A stretch of DNA of 64,000 nucleotides from Staphylococcus debuckii (GCF_003718735.1 NZ_CP033460.1:2108001-2172000), one strand, 5' to 3'. Positions 1 through 8,882 are shown, numbered from the stretch's first letter. Translations and numbers: made by a program. Notes: a model not told the origin generated them from the sequence alone.

Positions 1-132
1 AGCACGAAAACCTTGTGTAGGGTTGAATTGAGCACCAGATTCAAATAAAGTAGTTTGCCCTACGAGTGGTTCATTATGATTCCAGCGATTGTAACCGCAA
101 TTCAGCCAGAAATAATTTGTTTCTTCAGTCAT
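1..132 (-). CDS. EVE domain-like protein, 5' part only
   Basis: Only the first 44 codons are in the window; the gene runs off the left edge. The start ATG is preceded on the minus strand by AAAGGAG at good spacing. The N-terminus reads MTEETNYFWLNCGYNRW and continues with a conserved hydrophilic stretch (NHNEPLVGQTTLF). This resembles the beginning of small EVE/PUA-fold proteins of Firmicutes, which are thought to bind modified nucleotides. The family call is from memory of similar N-termini and rests on little sequence; the truncated length prevents a domain check. No operon partner can be seen, since the next gene on the same strand is 130 bp upstream. Confidence 0.5.
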   Translation of the reverse strand, partial: MTEETNYFWLNCGYNRWNHNEPLVGQTTLFESGAQFNPTQGFRA

Positions 133-261
133 ATCGATACGACTCCTTTAAAAATTCATTAAATGCAATAATTTTGATTCAGGCTGATTTTCCTTTTCTC
201 TATTGCAAATTGCTATTCTAAACAGTTATACCAAATGATATACCATGTTACAACCCGTTTA

Positions 262-492
262 TTACTTCGGCATCATGAATATAGCCAACAATGGCATTAA
301 ATTGATTAATACGCCGCCGAGTGTCAACATACCGCTGATTTTCTTATCAGCAATTGTAGCCAGTGCACAAATCATACCTAATATCGCAAAGGCTGCTGGA
401 ATCATTAAATTAGGATATTTAGGAAAATTCAAGAAGATACCTGCTCCTGATAATACACCGCATATCAAAGCTAAATATAAAAACTTACGCAT
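262..492 (-). CDS. Small hydrophobic membrane protein, unknown function
   Basis: A 76-residue protein that is almost entirely hydrophobic, with three likely membrane segments (about residues 4-24, 28-48 and 55-74), joined by short loops containing PKYPN and ADKK. It has no enzymatic motif that I recognise. The start is supported by GAGGT seven bases upstream of ATG. It lies 29 bp downstream of manA on the same strand with no terminator between, so co-transcription is likely. An open frame on the opposite strand (245-535) covers the same bases but has no usable ribosome site. I consider this a real but uncharacterised small membrane protein. Confidence 0.6.
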   Translation of the reverse strand: MRKFLYLALICGVLSGAGIFLNFPKYPNLMIPAAFAILGMICALATIADKKISGMLTLGGVLINLMPLLAIFMMPK

Positions 493-521
493 TTGTCATA
501 CCTCATTTTCTTTAACATCGA

Positions 522-1460
522 TTACACATAGGTGATCATAAGCGTAAAGTCACCTTTAAAGATGTTGTCTAAGTCTTCAGAAGTTAGAATAAAGCTCTTA
601 CCTTTTTCTATTTCATAAATGTCTCCATCGGTTACCAATGTACCTTCTCCATCTAAGATAGTAACCAAACAGAATTCTCTAGGTTTCATGTAGTTGAGCG
701 TACCTGTAATTTCCCACTTTACAACCGTGAAACTATCATTTGAAATATATTGTGTACGCTTATAATTTTCAATAATTTCAGTTTCCGGTATCACATTAGG
801 ACTCTCGTCTCTTATCTCTACTACATCTTTTGCTTTTTCAATATGCATTTCACGTTGATTGCCTGACTCATCCGTTCGATTATAATCATAAATACGGTAC
901 GTCACATCTGATGATTGTGTCACTTCATACACAGTGATTCCTTTCCCTATTGCATGCACAATTCCGTTTGGAACAAAGAAGAAATCTCCTGCTTTGACAG
1001 GAATATGTTTGAATAAGCCATGCGGTGCTTCTTCATCTAACGCTTCTATAAACTTATCTTTCGAATCCGTGTTCAAACCATAGATAATCTCTGCGTCCTC
1101 TTCCGCTTCGATAATATACCAGCATTCTTTTTTTCCATAATCTCCATTCTCATGCTCATAAGCATAGTTTGTATCAGGATGTACTTGTACAGATAAAGGC
1201 TCTTGCGCATCAATCATTTTAACCATTAAAGGAAATTGTGCACTTGGAAACTCTCCGAAAAGTTCTTTATGCTCTTTCCAAACGTGACTTAATGTCTCTC
1301 CAGCATAAATTCCGTTGGTGATGATACTGTCGCCATGTTGATGTGCAGAAATTGCCCAAATTTCCCCTACATCTTTTTCTGGCAGATGATAACCATATTT
1401 AGTCAAATGGTTGCTTCCCCAGATCCTTTCTTTAAAAATCGGTTCCAAAAACAACGGCAT
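522..1460 (-). CDS. manA: Mannose-6-phosphate isomerase, class I
   Basis: Zinc enzyme that interconverts mannose 6-phosphate and fructose 6-phosphate in the cytoplasm, letting mannose enter glycolysis. The 312 residues match the short Bacillus/Staphylococcus form. Visible landmarks are the N-terminal phosphate-site region IWGSNHL, the metal and substrate motif QVHPD near residue 93, the KECWYI stretch, and NGIVHAIGKG near residue 165, which carries further zinc-site residues; the C-terminus is a cupin-like jelly roll. The start ATG follows AGGTGG. A 16-bp sequence close to a catabolite responsive element lies 45 bp upstream, suggesting CcpA control. A small membrane protein gene follows closely. 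Confidence 0.93.
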   Translation of the reverse strand: MPLFLEPIFKERIWGSNHLTKYGYHLPEKDVGEIWAISAHQHGDSIITNGIYAGETLSHVWKEHKELFGEFPSAQFPLMVKMIDAQEPLSVQVHPDTNYAYEHENGDYGKKECWYIIEAEEDAEIIYGLNTDSKDKFIEALDEEAPHGLFKHIPVKAGDFFFVPNGIVHAIGKGITVYEVTQSSDVTYRIYDYNRTDESGNQREMHIEKAKDVVEIRDESPNVIPETEIIENYKRTQYISNDSFTVVKWEITGTLNYMKPREFCLVTILDGEGTLVTDGDIYEIEKGKSFILTSEDLDNIFKGDFTLMITYV

Positions 1461-1504
1461 GGAATATGTCCACCTCCATAAGTATTAATTAAATCATTTG
1501 TTTT

Positions 1505-1520
1505 ATGTAAACGTTATTAA
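1505..1520. promoter_or_regulatory. Candidate cre (CcpA site) upstream of manA
   Basis: The plus strand reads ATGTAAACGTTATTAA, which fits the cre consensus WTGNAANCGNWNNCAW at all but one defined position. It sits 45-60 bp upstream of the manA start. Seen: the match and position. Inferred: CcpA-dependent repression of mannose utilisation. Confidence 0.5.
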
Positions 1521-1760
1521 TAAAATAGTTGTAATTAACCAGAACATGTTTTATCAAACGCGTTGCTTATGTACATGTTATCCTAAATATTATAACAATA
1601 TTTTGTTATTGAGGATAGTAAAGGTATAATATTTACGTTTTCGTTACGTAATTCTAACGGAAATGTTTTACAATTTCATTTTTGAATCTAATTTATATTT
1701 TTTTAGAGTGACAAGTAGAAATTTATCTTATTTTTTCTACAAAAAAAGAACGATTAGTGC

Positions 1761-1790
1761 TTGTACAAAGTAGATGGTACCCCTTATAAT
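1761..1790 (+). promoter_or_regulatory. Orphan sigma-A-type promoter
   Basis: TTGTAC and a perfect TATAAT separated by 18 bp, pointing right. No gene follows on this strand before the hairpin at 1895-1931, so it would drive only a short transcript. Confidence 0.5.
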
Positions 1791-1796
1791 AGGAGT

Positions 1797-1931
1797 ATGT
1801 TAATAATTACTTAACATGTGTTACATATAAGGTAATGAATATGATTAATGTCTGTGAATAATTTAGTTATTCATATTGTTTAAAAAATTTGCGCAAAGAC
1901 CTGGACTACGGAAAAAGTTCAGGTCTTTTAA
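1797..1931 (+). ncRNA. Candidate small RNA
   Basis: Predicted transcript of about 135 nt between the promoter at 1761-1790 and a hairpin terminator (13-bp arms at 1895-1907 and 1916-1928, one G-T pair, then TTTT). It contains two further small inverted repeats (ATGTTA/TAACAT and GAATAA/TTATTC). Only open frames of five or six codons are present. I do not recognise a known staphylococcal sRNA family. The remainder of the 1461-2016 intergenic region is AT-rich and shows nothing else apart from the cre site and the lut terminator. Confidence 0.4.
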
Positions 1932-1950
1932 ATTTGTTATCAATTTATAA

Positions 1951-2002
1951 ATAAAAACTCTCACTATCATTTACTTTAAAAAAGCTAATGATAGTAAGAG
2001 AG
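1951..2002 (-). terminator. lutABC terminator
   Basis: 14-bp arms at 1958-1971 and 1987-2000 with one mismatch, followed on the minus strand by TTTTTAT. It lies just after lutC. Confidence 0.8.
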
Positions 2003-2016
2003 ATTAATTTTATTGA

Positions 2017-2712
2017 TTAAATATCTTCAATAACAATATATGCGGCTTTAACGGGGCCATGGACACCTACTACCAGATTCATTTCAATATCTGCTGAGTT
2101 GGAAGGTCCCGTAATAAAATTCACACACGATGGGAAACGTGAATCAGTTTGATTCTTATCATATAATCCTTCAGCTGCTTGTGTAAATCTAGGAACAATA
2201 GTAGATTTAGGAATCAATGCAACATAAGTCTCAGGCATCAAACTGACCGCACGGCCTCGTCCTTTACCAGAATACAGTACAATTGTGCCGCTCTCGCTTA
2301 AGCAATAATCACTGAACGTAACACCGACTTGGGCACTTTCTGCAGCTTTCTTACTTGCCTCAGGTTGAGATTCATCCCAAATTGTAGTTTCGAAATCATT
2401 AAATGCCACTTGGTATTGTTTAAAACGCGGGTCATCAAAGCGAATGACCGGGCTACCGCCGAATTGTTGAATGACTTCTTTCAATATATTATTCAAATGT
2501 TTTGTAGTAGTTTTATAAAATGCAGTATGGATGTTTGCGCATTCTTTTTCTAAATGGTCGACTAATTGATCTTGCGTTAAGTCAGTCAAAGTTTTAGCTT
2601 GCGGTTCAACAGACCATTCAGGTTTTACTACCTTTTCAGGCAACGGTCGCTCTAATGCATTTTGAATATTCGACATAAATTTATCAAGATTGGTTACTTG
2701 GCCAGTCATCAA
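2017..2712 (-). CDS. lutC: Lactate utilisation protein C (LUD domain)
   Basis: Third subunit of the LutABC complex, which oxidises L-lactate to pyruvate and is cytoplasmic. The 231-residue protein is a single LUD domain. Visible conserved parts are RFDDPRF (about residue 96), the [22 protein letters not shown] region (about 138-160), and the C-terminal [12 protein letters not shown] motif (about 200-212) typical of the family. The start overlaps the end of lutB by 4 bp, so translation is probably coupled. A strong terminator follows the gene. Two adjacent ATG codons could start it; the first fits the 4-bp overlap. Confidence 0.92.
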   Translation of the reverse strand: MMTGQVTNLDKFMSNIQNALERPLPEKVVKPEWSVEPQAKTLTDLTQDQLVDHLEKECANIHTAFYKTTTKHLNNILKEVIQQFGGSPVIRFDDPRFKQYQVAFNDFETTIWDESQPEASKKAAESAQVGVTFSDYCLSESGTIVLYSGKGRGRAVSLMPETYVALIPKSTIVPRFTQAAEGLYDKNQTDSRFPSCVNFITGPSNSADIEMNLVVGVHGPVKAAYIVIEDI

Positions 2713-4145
2713 TGATTACCTTCCTTCTGTTTTAAATGTGCTTTCATCCAATGATTGAATCGTTCTTTTTCAGGAGTTGGAAAATCACGAGATTGGGTCC
2801 AAGCATGTAAAGGTTTCGGACCTTTTTCTACCCAACCCTCTTTATTCTCGAATGGTTTCAACGCTGGTCCCGCCATTTTAATACTATATTGGAAGAGATG
2901 CGGTTTAGTTGTTCCGATTCCGAACCCTTTCATAACGAGTCTCTCACCTAAAGCAGAACGTTTTAGTTCTTCCGCTTCAACTTGACGGTGTTTTAAGAGC
3001 AAGTCGTGAAGCGGTATCTTAACTGGACATGCTTCTGAGCAGGCTGCACAAAGAGAAGAAGCATAAGGCAATTGTCCATACTCTTCATAACCACCTAACA
3101 ATGGCGATAATACAGCTCCTACTGGTCCAGGATAAATAGAACCGTAACTGTGGCCTCCAGAGTGTCTGTAAACTGGACAAACATTCATACAAGCTCCGCA
3201 ACGAATACATTGCAGAATTGATTGGAAAGCAGTGCCTAAGATACTTGAACGTCCATTATCAACCACTACAAGATGAAACTCTTCTGGTCCATCAATTTCT
3301 CCTGCGCCGCGAGGTCCTGTTAAAGTAGTCACATAACTCGGTAGTTTTTGTCCTACTGCGCTTCTTGAGAGCATACCTACTAGAACTTCCATCTCTTTAA
3401 AAGAAGGCACGATACGTTCCATACCCATTACAGTAATTTGCGTTTGAGGAACAGTAGTAGTCATACGTGCATTTCCTTCATTTGTTACTAAGCAAAAACT
3501 ACCGCTGTCCGCGACTGCAAAGTTACATCCGGTAATTCCTACTTCAGCCGCCAAGAATTTTTCACGCATAATCTTACGTACAAAACGCGCCATTTCTGTT
3601 GGATCATCACTGCCTGTGTATCCCTCTTTAGCTTTCAATACACGTTGAATTTGCGTACGGTTTTTGTGTAATGCGGGTGCGACAATATGTGAAGGCGGAT
3701 CCGCTTCATCAATTTGCAGGAGGTATTCGCCTAAGTCTGTTTCTACTACTTCTGCACCTGTGGCTTCTAAAACATGGTTCATATTAATTTCTTCCGTTAC
3801 CATCGACTTAGATTTCACTATCTTAGTTGCATTCTTTTCTTTAATAACATTTGCAATATACTCAGAAGCTTCTTCTTTTGTTTCAGCAAAATATACATTA
3901 CCGCCTAATTTTGCGACATTGCCTGCAAGTTGATGCAGATAATAATCCAGATTTTCTAAAGTATGTTGACGGATTTCCGCTGATAACTGTCTCCACTCTT
4001 CCCAGTTGCCAAGTTCTTCTTGAGCTTTTAACTTTTTAGTTCTCAAACCATCTTGCGCGCTACTTACAGCTCCGCGCATGAATGCGTTCTGTTTCTCTAC
4101 TTTAAATGCTTCTTTAAAATTTTTATCACCGATTCTCATACCCAT
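2709..4145 (-). CDS. lutB: Lactate utilisation iron-sulfur protein B
   Basis: Central subunit of the L-lactate oxidising LutABC complex. The 478 residues comprise an N-terminal LUD-like domain (about 60-290, with SKSMVTEEI and the [16 protein letters not shown] motif) and a ferredoxin-like module with two 4Fe-4S cysteine sets: [12 protein letters not shown] near residue 312 and [12 protein letters not shown] near 360. The C-terminal domain contains the helical tail with [10 protein letters not shown]. The gene begins 1 bp after the lutA stop and overlaps lutC, giving a tight three-gene operon. ATG at residue 3 is an alternative start. Expression is probably governed by the operator upstream of lutA. 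Confidence 0.93.
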   Translation of the reverse strand: MGMRIGDKNFKEAFKVEKQNAFMRGAVSSAQDGLRTKKLKAQEELGNWEEWRQLSAEIRQHTLENLDYYLHQLAGNVAKLGGNVYFAETKEEASEYIANVIKEKNATKIVKSKSMVTEEINMNHVLEATGAEVVETDLGEYLLQIDEADPPSHIVAPALHKNRTQIQRVLKAKEGYTGSDDPTEMARFVRKIMREKFLAAEVGITGCNFAVADSGSFCLVTNEGNARMTTTVPQTQITVMGMERIVPSFKEMEVLVGMLSRSAVGQKLPSYVTTLTGPRGAGEIDGPEEFHLVVVDNGRSSILGTAFQSILQCIRCGACMNVCPVYRHSGGHSYGSIYPGPVGAVLSPLLGGYEEYGQLPYASSLCAACSEACPVKIPLHDLLLKHRQVEAEELKRSALGERLVMKGFGIGTTKPHLFQYSIKMAGPALKPFENKEGWVEKGPKPLHAWTQSRDFPTPEKERFNHWMKAHLKQKEGNH

Positions 4146-4146
4146 C

Positions 4147-4881
4147 TTAACGCACCGCCCCTGCGAGTTGATGGTTAAGAACTTCTGCGATATGCAATAC
4201 TTTAACTTTGCTATTGATACGTTTTAAACGTCCTTCAATATTCATCAAGCAGCTTGCATCTGCACCAATTAAATAATCTGCGCCTGTTTCTTCTACGCAA
4301 TGCGCTTTTTCATCTACCATTTCACTAGAAACATCTGACATTTTGACCGCAAATGTACCACCGAAACCGCAACAGTTATAATATTTCGGCAACTCTACTA
4401 ATTCTAAGCCTTGTACATTACTCAATAATTCTTGAGGTTCGTTCACTACACCTAATACACGTGTAATGTGGCATGACGGATGTACCGTTGCTTTACCTTC
4501 TAAAGTTGCTCCGACATCATGCACTCCCAAGACATTAACGATAAATTGCGTAAGTTCATACGATTTATCCGCTAAGTTAATAGCCGCTTGGTGCATTACT
4601 GGATCATCTTCAAATAAGCTTGGATAGTGTTTAAACATTGTTATACAAGAACCAGATGGGGCCACTACATATTCCGAATCCTTAAATGCTTTAATCATTT
4701 GTTTCGCCGATTGTCTTGCATCTTCAAAATAACCAGAGTTATAAGCAGGCTGACCACAACATATTTGCGCTGCTGGATAGTCTACTTCACAACCCAATCT
4801 TTCAAGCAATTCAACCGTCGCAATACCTATACGTGTGTGAAATGCTTCAACTAAACAAGTTGAGAATAAACTGACTTTCAT
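4147..4881 (-). CDS. lutA: Lactate utilisation protein A (CCG domains)
   Basis: First gene of the lut operon. The 244-residue protein has two cysteine-rich CCG-type domains that bind Fe-S clusters or relay electrons in succinate/heterodisulfide reductase-like enzymes: the first includes [11 protein letters not shown] (about 41-51) and APSGSC (about 74), the second HPSCH (about 134) and [10 protein letters not shown] (about 167-176). With LutB and LutC it converts L-lactate to pyruvate. It is the promoter-proximal gene; a TATAAT-containing promoter overlapped by an inverted repeat lies about 170 bp upstream, next to a divergently positioned regulator gene on the same strand. Confidence 0.93.
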   Translation of the reverse strand: MKVSLFSTCLVEAFHTRIGIATVELLERLGCEVDYPAAQICCGQPAYNSGYFEDARQSAKQMIKAFKDSEYVVAPSGSCITMFKHYPSLFEDDPVMHQAAINLADKSYELTQFIVNVLGVHDVGATLEGKATVHPSCHITRVLGVVNEPQELLSNVQGLELVELPKYYNCCGFGGTFAVKMSDVSSEMVDEKAHCVEETGADYLIGADASCLMNIEGRLKRINSKVKVLHIAEVLNHQLAGAVR

Positions 4882-5040
4882 TCTTTACACCCTTTCACGA
4901 TATGCCGCCCTCTATTTTTACGCATATCTTATCCCTATGAGATTTTCAATTTTATTTTTAACTTAGAAAAGTCACCCTAACATCGTCCCCACAATATTTC
5001 CGTACTTCAATAAATTAAAAACGAAATAGAATACTCACTT

Positions 5041-5080
5041 ATTATAGCGCTAATCAAACATCTAGTCATCAGATGTTTGA
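5041..5080 (-). promoter_or_regulatory. lut promoter with overlapping palindromic operator
   Basis: On the minus strand the -35 ATGACT (5064-5069) and -10 TATAAT (5041-5046) are 17 bp apart. A perfect 10-bp inverted repeat, TCAAACATCT/AGATGTTTGA (5054-5080), covers the -35 element. This geometry suits repression by the adjacent GntR/FCD protein. The assignment of the regulator is inference. Confidence 0.65.
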
Positions 5081-5102
5081 AATTTATTAGACTTTATGCT
5101 AT

Positions 5103-5132
5103 AAAAAATACACCCAGCACTGAACTGGGTGT
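5103..5132 (-). terminator. Terminator of GntR-family gene
   Basis: ACACCCAG/CTGGGTGT hairpin (5110-5132) followed on the minus strand by a run of T. Confidence 0.8.
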
Positions 5133-5145
5133 GTACGATTATCAA

Positions 5146-5853
5146 TTATTGTATTGGACTTTTATTTATATTTTGCAAGATAGTTTGTTGTACTTCTTCT
5201 AAATGAGCACTCATATAGGCTTCTGCCGCTTCTGCATCTTTGCTGGTAAGCGCATGATATATTTTCAAATGTTCATCATATAAGCGCTTCAGGGTTTTCT
5301 GCTTATTAAATAAATATACTTTTCTAGTTTCTTTCATCGTTTCTTGAATGACATCCGAAATATTATTCATCAAATCAAACAGCATCGAATTCTGTGCTGC
5401 TTTCGCAATAGCCAAATGAAATTTTAAATCAGCCGCTTCACCAGAAGTCCCATCTGTTACTGCACGTTCCATCATTTTCAAAGCTGCTTCCATTTCTGCT
5501 AAATCCTCAGCTGTACTATGCGCTGCCGCTTTTTTAACCGTAGCTAACTCCACAATCGCTCTTAGTTCCAGTAGTTCTTCTACTTGTCGATGTGTTAATG
5601 AAGTTTCTTCTAAATTGAAAAAGACAGGTTCTTGCTTAGTCACAAATGTACCGTAACCTTGTTTAATTTCAATGACGCCTATCGTGCGCAAAGCGTTGAA
5701 TGCTTCTCTAACCGAAGCCACACTGACACCGTATTCTTTCGAAAGCGCTTGTATGGAAGGCAATTTATCGCCGACCGCGTATTCTCCAGATTTAATTTGT
5801 TCTAATATAATGTCGGCAATTTTTTCATATATCTTTGTCTTTGAAATTTTCAT
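5146..5853 (-). CDS. GntR/FadR-family regulator, likely lactate-responsive (LutR type)
   Basis: Transcription factor of 235 residues. Residues 1-75 form a GntR winged helix (LSKEYGVSVASVREAFNALRTIGVIEIKQGYGTFV). Residues 90-230 form an FCD effector domain, with the candidate metal and ligand residues D142, H146, H195 and H217 all present, as in carboxylate-sensing members such as LldR and LutR. The start ATG begins MKISKTKIYEKIA and is followed directly by the DNA-binding domain. The gene ends 265 bp upstream of lutA, and a palindrome overlapping the lutA promoter is a natural target. Lactate as inducer is inferred from context; gluconate or another hydroxyacid cannot be excluded. Confidence 0.8.
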   Translation of the reverse strand: MKISKTKIYEKIADIILEQIKSGEYAVGDKLPSIQALSKEYGVSVASVREAFNALRTIGVIEIKQGYGTFVTKQEPVFFNLEETSLTHRQVEELLELRAIVELATVKKAAAHSTAEDLAEMEAALKMMERAVTDGTSGEAADLKFHLAIAKAAQNSMLFDLMNNISDVIQETMKETRKVYLFNKQKTLKRLYDEHLKIYHALTSKDAEAAEAYMSAHLEEVQQTILQNINKSPIQ

Positions 5854-5919
5854 GATTTACCCCCACGGTTTTAATACCTTTATTATAACAAATCTTTGAT
5901 ATTTCACACCGCCTTCAAG

Positions 5920-5966
5920 AAAAAAAGGAAGCGGGACCAAATTAATGTCCCGCCACCTTCTTAAAA
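5920..5966. terminator. Terminator hairpin (shared repeat family)
   Basis: GCGGGAC (5931-5937) and GTCCCGC (5947-5953) around the loop CAAATTAAT, flanked by A-rich and T-rich sequence on both sides. It serves the minus-strand SDR-like gene, and is one of the related hairpins listed under findings. Confidence 0.75.
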
Positions 5967-5987
5967 ATGATAAAGCATCACTTTAAT

Positions 5988-6659
5988 CTATTGATGATTT
6001 TTATAATAATTTTCTAAAGCATCTGAAATAGGTTCAGAGCCACTGATAACTTGGAATTCTCCACCTTGGAATTTTTCATTTTCCAGAACCTCTACAATTA
6101 CAGAAGCGATATCTTCACGTGGTACAGAACCTCCGCCATCAAAATGTTCCGCAATCTCTACATTGCCAGTACCAGGGCCATTTTCTAAAAGACCAGGATG
6201 CACAATTGTGTGGAATAAGCCTGAACCGCGTAAATGCTCATCCGCATAATGTTTTGCGATTGTATAAGGCTTTAATTCTGGAACACTGTCGAAAGCTTCG
6301 CGATTTGAATCAAATGTTGAAACCATTACAAAATGTTTAACGCCTGCTTTTTTACTGGCTTCAATCGCTTTTACAGCACCATCTAAGTCAACAATGATTG
6401 TTTTATCATCTCCTGTACTGCCTCCTGAGCCTACAGAGAAAACGACTTGATCAAAGTCTTTAAATTTATCAGCTAATTCATCAATTTTGTGTTTTTCTAC
6501 ATCTATATTTCTAGCATCGTATCCTTCACCGACTGCTTTGTCTACTTGATCATTTTTACGATACGCTGCTGCAACTTCTTTATTATCTTCTTTTAATTTT
6601 GAAACGATTTGTTTACCGACACCGCCATTTGCGCCTAATACTAGAATACTCAATACCAT
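5988..6659 (-). CDS. NAD(P)-binding SDR/NmrA-like protein
   Basis: A 223-residue Rossmann-fold protein. The N-terminus has the nucleotide-binding motif GANGGVGKQI, the mid-region VSTFDS and the YTIAKHYADEHL stretch (Tyr and Lys spaced as in short-chain dehydrogenases of the atypical type), and HPGLLENGPGTG follows. This is the pattern of staphylococcal NAD(P)H-binding 'NmrA-like' proteins of unknown substrate. I start it at the ATG preceded by CGAGGAG; the longer frame adds 22 residues without homology or a ribosome site. It lies divergent from czrA with about 160 bp between. The role is not known; redox sensing or detoxification is possible. Confidence 0.75.
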   Translation of the reverse strand: MVLSILVLGANGGVGKQIVSKLKEDNKEVAAAYRKNDQVDKAVGEGYDARNIDVEKHKIDELADKFKDFDQVVFSVGSGGSTGDDKTIIVDLDGAVKAIEASKKAGVKHFVMVSTFDSNREAFDSVPELKPYTIAKHYADEHLRGSGLFHTIVHPGLLENGPGTGNVEIAEHFDGGGSVPREDIASVIVEVLENEKFQGGEFQVISGSEPISDALENYYKNHQ

Positions 6660-6743
6660 CACTCCTCGAATATAGAATATTATATATTGATTTAGTTCCC
6701 TGTCCCGACTTGTATTAAACTTCAAGACTATCCTCTCAAATGA

Positions 6744-6796
6744 TTGACGTCAGTTTAAAAGAGAGTTATATTAATACATGAATAAATGTTCATATA
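6744..6796 (+). promoter_or_regulatory. czrAB promoter and CzrA-type operator
   Basis: TTGACG (6744-6749) and TATATT (6767-6772) at 17-bp spacing. The partly palindromic element TGAATAAATGTTCA (about 6779-6792) covers the start of transcription and resembles the ArsR/SmtB-family operators. Zinc would release CzrA and derepress czrAB. Confidence 0.7.
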
Positions 6797-6817
6797 TTAA
6801 TAAAAAGGAGAGTCCTT

Positions 6818-7123
6818 ATGCCCTATCATGAACTCAAATCGAGTACGCTTGCTAATGTAACAGACATATTCAAAGCATTAAGTGAACCCAACCGTATCAG
6901 AATTATGCACTTACTAGAGCAAGGACCTTGCAGCGTGGGTCATATCACACACACCTTAGAACTTTCACAGTCAAATGTGTCTCATCAGCTGAAAATACTG
7001 AGAAATGCGGAACTCGTTAAATCAGAACGTCAAGGTCAATCAAAAATCTATATGCTGAATGATGCTCATGTCGTGACTTTATTAAATCAAGCAATCCATC
7101 ACGCAGAGCACCCTGTACAATAG
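6818..7123 (+). CDS. czrA: Zinc-responsive ArsR/SmtB repressor CzrA
   Basis: A 101-residue winged-helix metalloregulator that represses zinc export when zinc is low. The recognition helix QSNVSHQLKILR spans about 51-62. The alpha-5 metal site is complete: D82, H84, H95 and H98, spaced as in S. aureus CzrA. There is no alpha-3N cysteine site of the CadC type, so zinc or cobalt rather than cadmium/lead is expected. The ATG follows AAAAAGGAG. czrB follows 23 bp later in the same direction, and an operator-like palindrome overlaps the promoter upstream. Confidence 0.93.
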   Translation: MPYHELKSSTLANVTDIFKALSEPNRIRIMHLLEQGPCSVGHITHTLELSQSNVSHQLKILRNAELVKSERQGQSKIYMLNDAHVVTLLNQAIHHAEHPVQ

Positions 7124-7146
7124 AGTATTAGAAAGGAAGCTATACT

Positions 7147-8091
7147 ATGAGTCATTCAAATCATCATCACGCACATCACCATCATCATGTCCATACTGAT
7201 AATAAGCGTGTGCTTGCAATCTCTTTTGCTATTATTGCCATTTTCATGGTAGTCGAACTTATTGGCGGCTATGTTGCCAACAGTTTAGCTTTGCTATCTG
7301 ATGGCGTGCATATGTTAAGTGATGCCTTTTCATTAGGACTCGCACTCTTTGCATTTAAATATGCAGAGCGTCACGCTACCACAGAAATGACTTTCGGCTA
7401 CAAACGCTTTGAAATTTTAGCGGCGCTCTTTAATGGTGTATTGCTTCTCGTTATCAGTATCGGTATTCTAATCGAAGCCATACGCAGAATAGCTGCACCT
7501 CCAGAAGTCATGTCTACTGAAATGTTAACCATCAGTGTAATGGGTTTAATTGTCAATATTGTAGTGGCCTGGTTAATGATGCGCGGCGGAGATACACATC
7601 ATAATATCAATATGCGCGGTGCTTTCTTGCATGTGCTAGGAGATTTACTCGGTTCAGTAGGTGCGATTGTAGCAGCTTTGTTAATTTGGGCCTTTAATTT
7701 CACATTGGCAGATCCTATTGCCAGTATGTTGGTATCTGTACTGTTATTACGTAGCAGTTATGGTTTAATCAAAGAGTCTTTAACTATCTTGATGGAAGGT
7801 ACGCCTAAAGATATTAATATCGATGAAGTTATTAATACAGTTCTTGAGGAAAAAGAAATTCAAAATGTCCATGATTGCCATGTATGGACGATTTCTAATG
7901 ATTTAAATGCCTTCAGCTGTCATGCTGTCGTTCAAGATACAATGACAATCGAAGAATGCGAGCAATTATTACACCGTATTGAAGACCGATTAAATGCTTT
8001 AAATATTCATCATATGACAATACAGTTAGAATCTAAAGATAACAATCATAGTACGAAAACTTTATGCGATCATATTGCAATTGCTCAATAA
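7147..8091 (+). CDS. czrB: Zinc efflux transporter, cation diffusion facilitator
   Basis: Membrane antiporter that exports zinc (and possibly cobalt). The 314-residue protein starts with a histidine-rich tail (SNHHHAHHHHHVH), then six membrane helices from about residue 22 to 205, then a cytoplasmic ferredoxin-like domain (about 210-290) with ILMEGTP and HDCHVWTI. The transport-site motifs SDGVHMLSD (TM2) and HVLGD (TM5) are intact. It is the second gene of the czr operon and ends in a strong terminator. A second histidine patch (NIHHMTI) is seen near the C-terminus. Confidence 0.93.
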   Translation: MSHSNHHHAHHHHHVHTDNKRVLAISFAIIAIFMVVELIGGYVANSLALLSDGVHMLSDAFSLGLALFAFKYAERHATTEMTFGYKRFEILAALFNGVLLLVISIGILIEAIRRIAAPPEVMSTEMLTISVMGLIVNIVVAWLMMRGGDTHHNINMRGAFLHVLGDLLGSVGAIVAALLIWAFNFTLADPIASMLVSVLLLRSSYGLIKESLTILMEGTPKDINIDEVINTVLEEKEIQNVHDCHVWTISNDLNAFSCHAVVQDTMTIEECEQLLHRIEDRLNALNIHHMTIQLESKDNNHSTKTLCDHIAIAQ

Positions 8092-8144
8092 AAAGACCGT
8101 TGCTTCCCCTTTCCATGTGTAAGGCAATGAAGCAACGGTCTTTT
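8091..8144. terminator. Bidirectional terminator between czrB and phosphoesterase gene
   Basis: Perfect 16-bp arms at 8091-8106 and 8129-8144 (AAAAGACCGTTGCTTC and its complement), with A and T tracts on both sides. It separates two convergent genes. Confidence 0.85.
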
Positions 8145-8147
8145 CCA

Positions 8148-8882
8148 TTATTGTATAAACTTATCAAAGATGAGCGCTCTGCCTGGCACTTCTTTTTCCT
8201 CAAACCCATCTATGAAACGCGTATTATCATAAGCGACACGAACCTGTTCTATGTTAGATTGTTCTGGCGTAATCGTTACAATGCCATATACAGTATAAGG
8301 TGCACGATTGAGTCCAACTGAACCCGGATTAAAGTAAACGGTATCTTCATTGATGAAATGATGCAAAGTATGATTATGCCCGAATAAAATCATATCCGCT
8401 TCTTTATCCGCAAATAATGCCTTCATATGTTCGGCTGTCGGTTCCACAATCGGACTGAACGGAATTTGATCTATAGTATCTTTTAATTTATTATTCTCAA
8501 TTTCATAATGAATTCCCAATACAGATTGACCTAGCAAATCTAAAGTGAATTCTCGTGGCAATGTATTAAGAAATTCATAATACTGAGGATTTAAATGTTC
8601 AGCCACCCAATGATGATGCTCATAAAATTTGTCTTTTAAATCTTCTGGATATGGCGTGTCATTAATGACAGACATAATTGCTTCATCATGATTACCGGCA
8701 ATAGAAGTTACGTCATCTCTGGCAGTCAACATCCCTAACACTTCATTTGTATTGTGGCCAATACCTATCACATCGCCTAAGTTATAAATGTGATCGATAT
8801 CACCTCTGCGATCAATATCTTTAAACACTGCTGATAATGCATCCATATTTCCATGGATGTCTGTAATTACTGCAAATTTCAT
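8148..8882 (-). CDS. Calcineurin-like metallophosphoesterase
   Basis: A 244-residue cytoplasmic enzyme with all five metallophosphoesterase motifs: DIHGN (about 8-12), GDVIG (about 37), GNHDE (about 63), HYE (about 124) and GHNHT (about 171). These ligate two metals. The subfamily is the one that includes YfcE- and diadenosine-tetraphosphatase-like proteins; the substrate cannot be read from the sequence. An upstream GTG is in frame, but the ATG three codons later has GGGTG at the right distance, so I start there. It is a single-gene unit, convergent with czrB. Confidence 0.85.
   Translation of the reverse strand: MKFAVITDIHGNMDALSAVFKDIDRRGDIDHIYNLGDVIGIGHNTNEVLGMLTARDDVTSIAGNHDEAIMSVINDTPYPEDLKDKFYEHHHWVAEHLNPQYYEFLNTLPREFTLDLLGQSVLGIHYEIENNKLKDTIDQIPFSPIVEPTAEHMKALFADKEADMILFGHNHTLHHFINEDTVYFNPGSVGLNRAPYTVYGIVTITPEQSNIEQVRVAYDNTRFIDGFEEKEVPGRALIFDKFIQ

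Noticed and set aside
245..535. 96-codon plus-strand frame opposite the small membrane protein
   Set aside because: No ribosome site; overlaps both manA and the better-supported minus-strand gene.
5054..5080. Palindrome as terminator
   Set aside because: No T tract follows on either strand, and it overlaps a promoter, so an operator role fits better.
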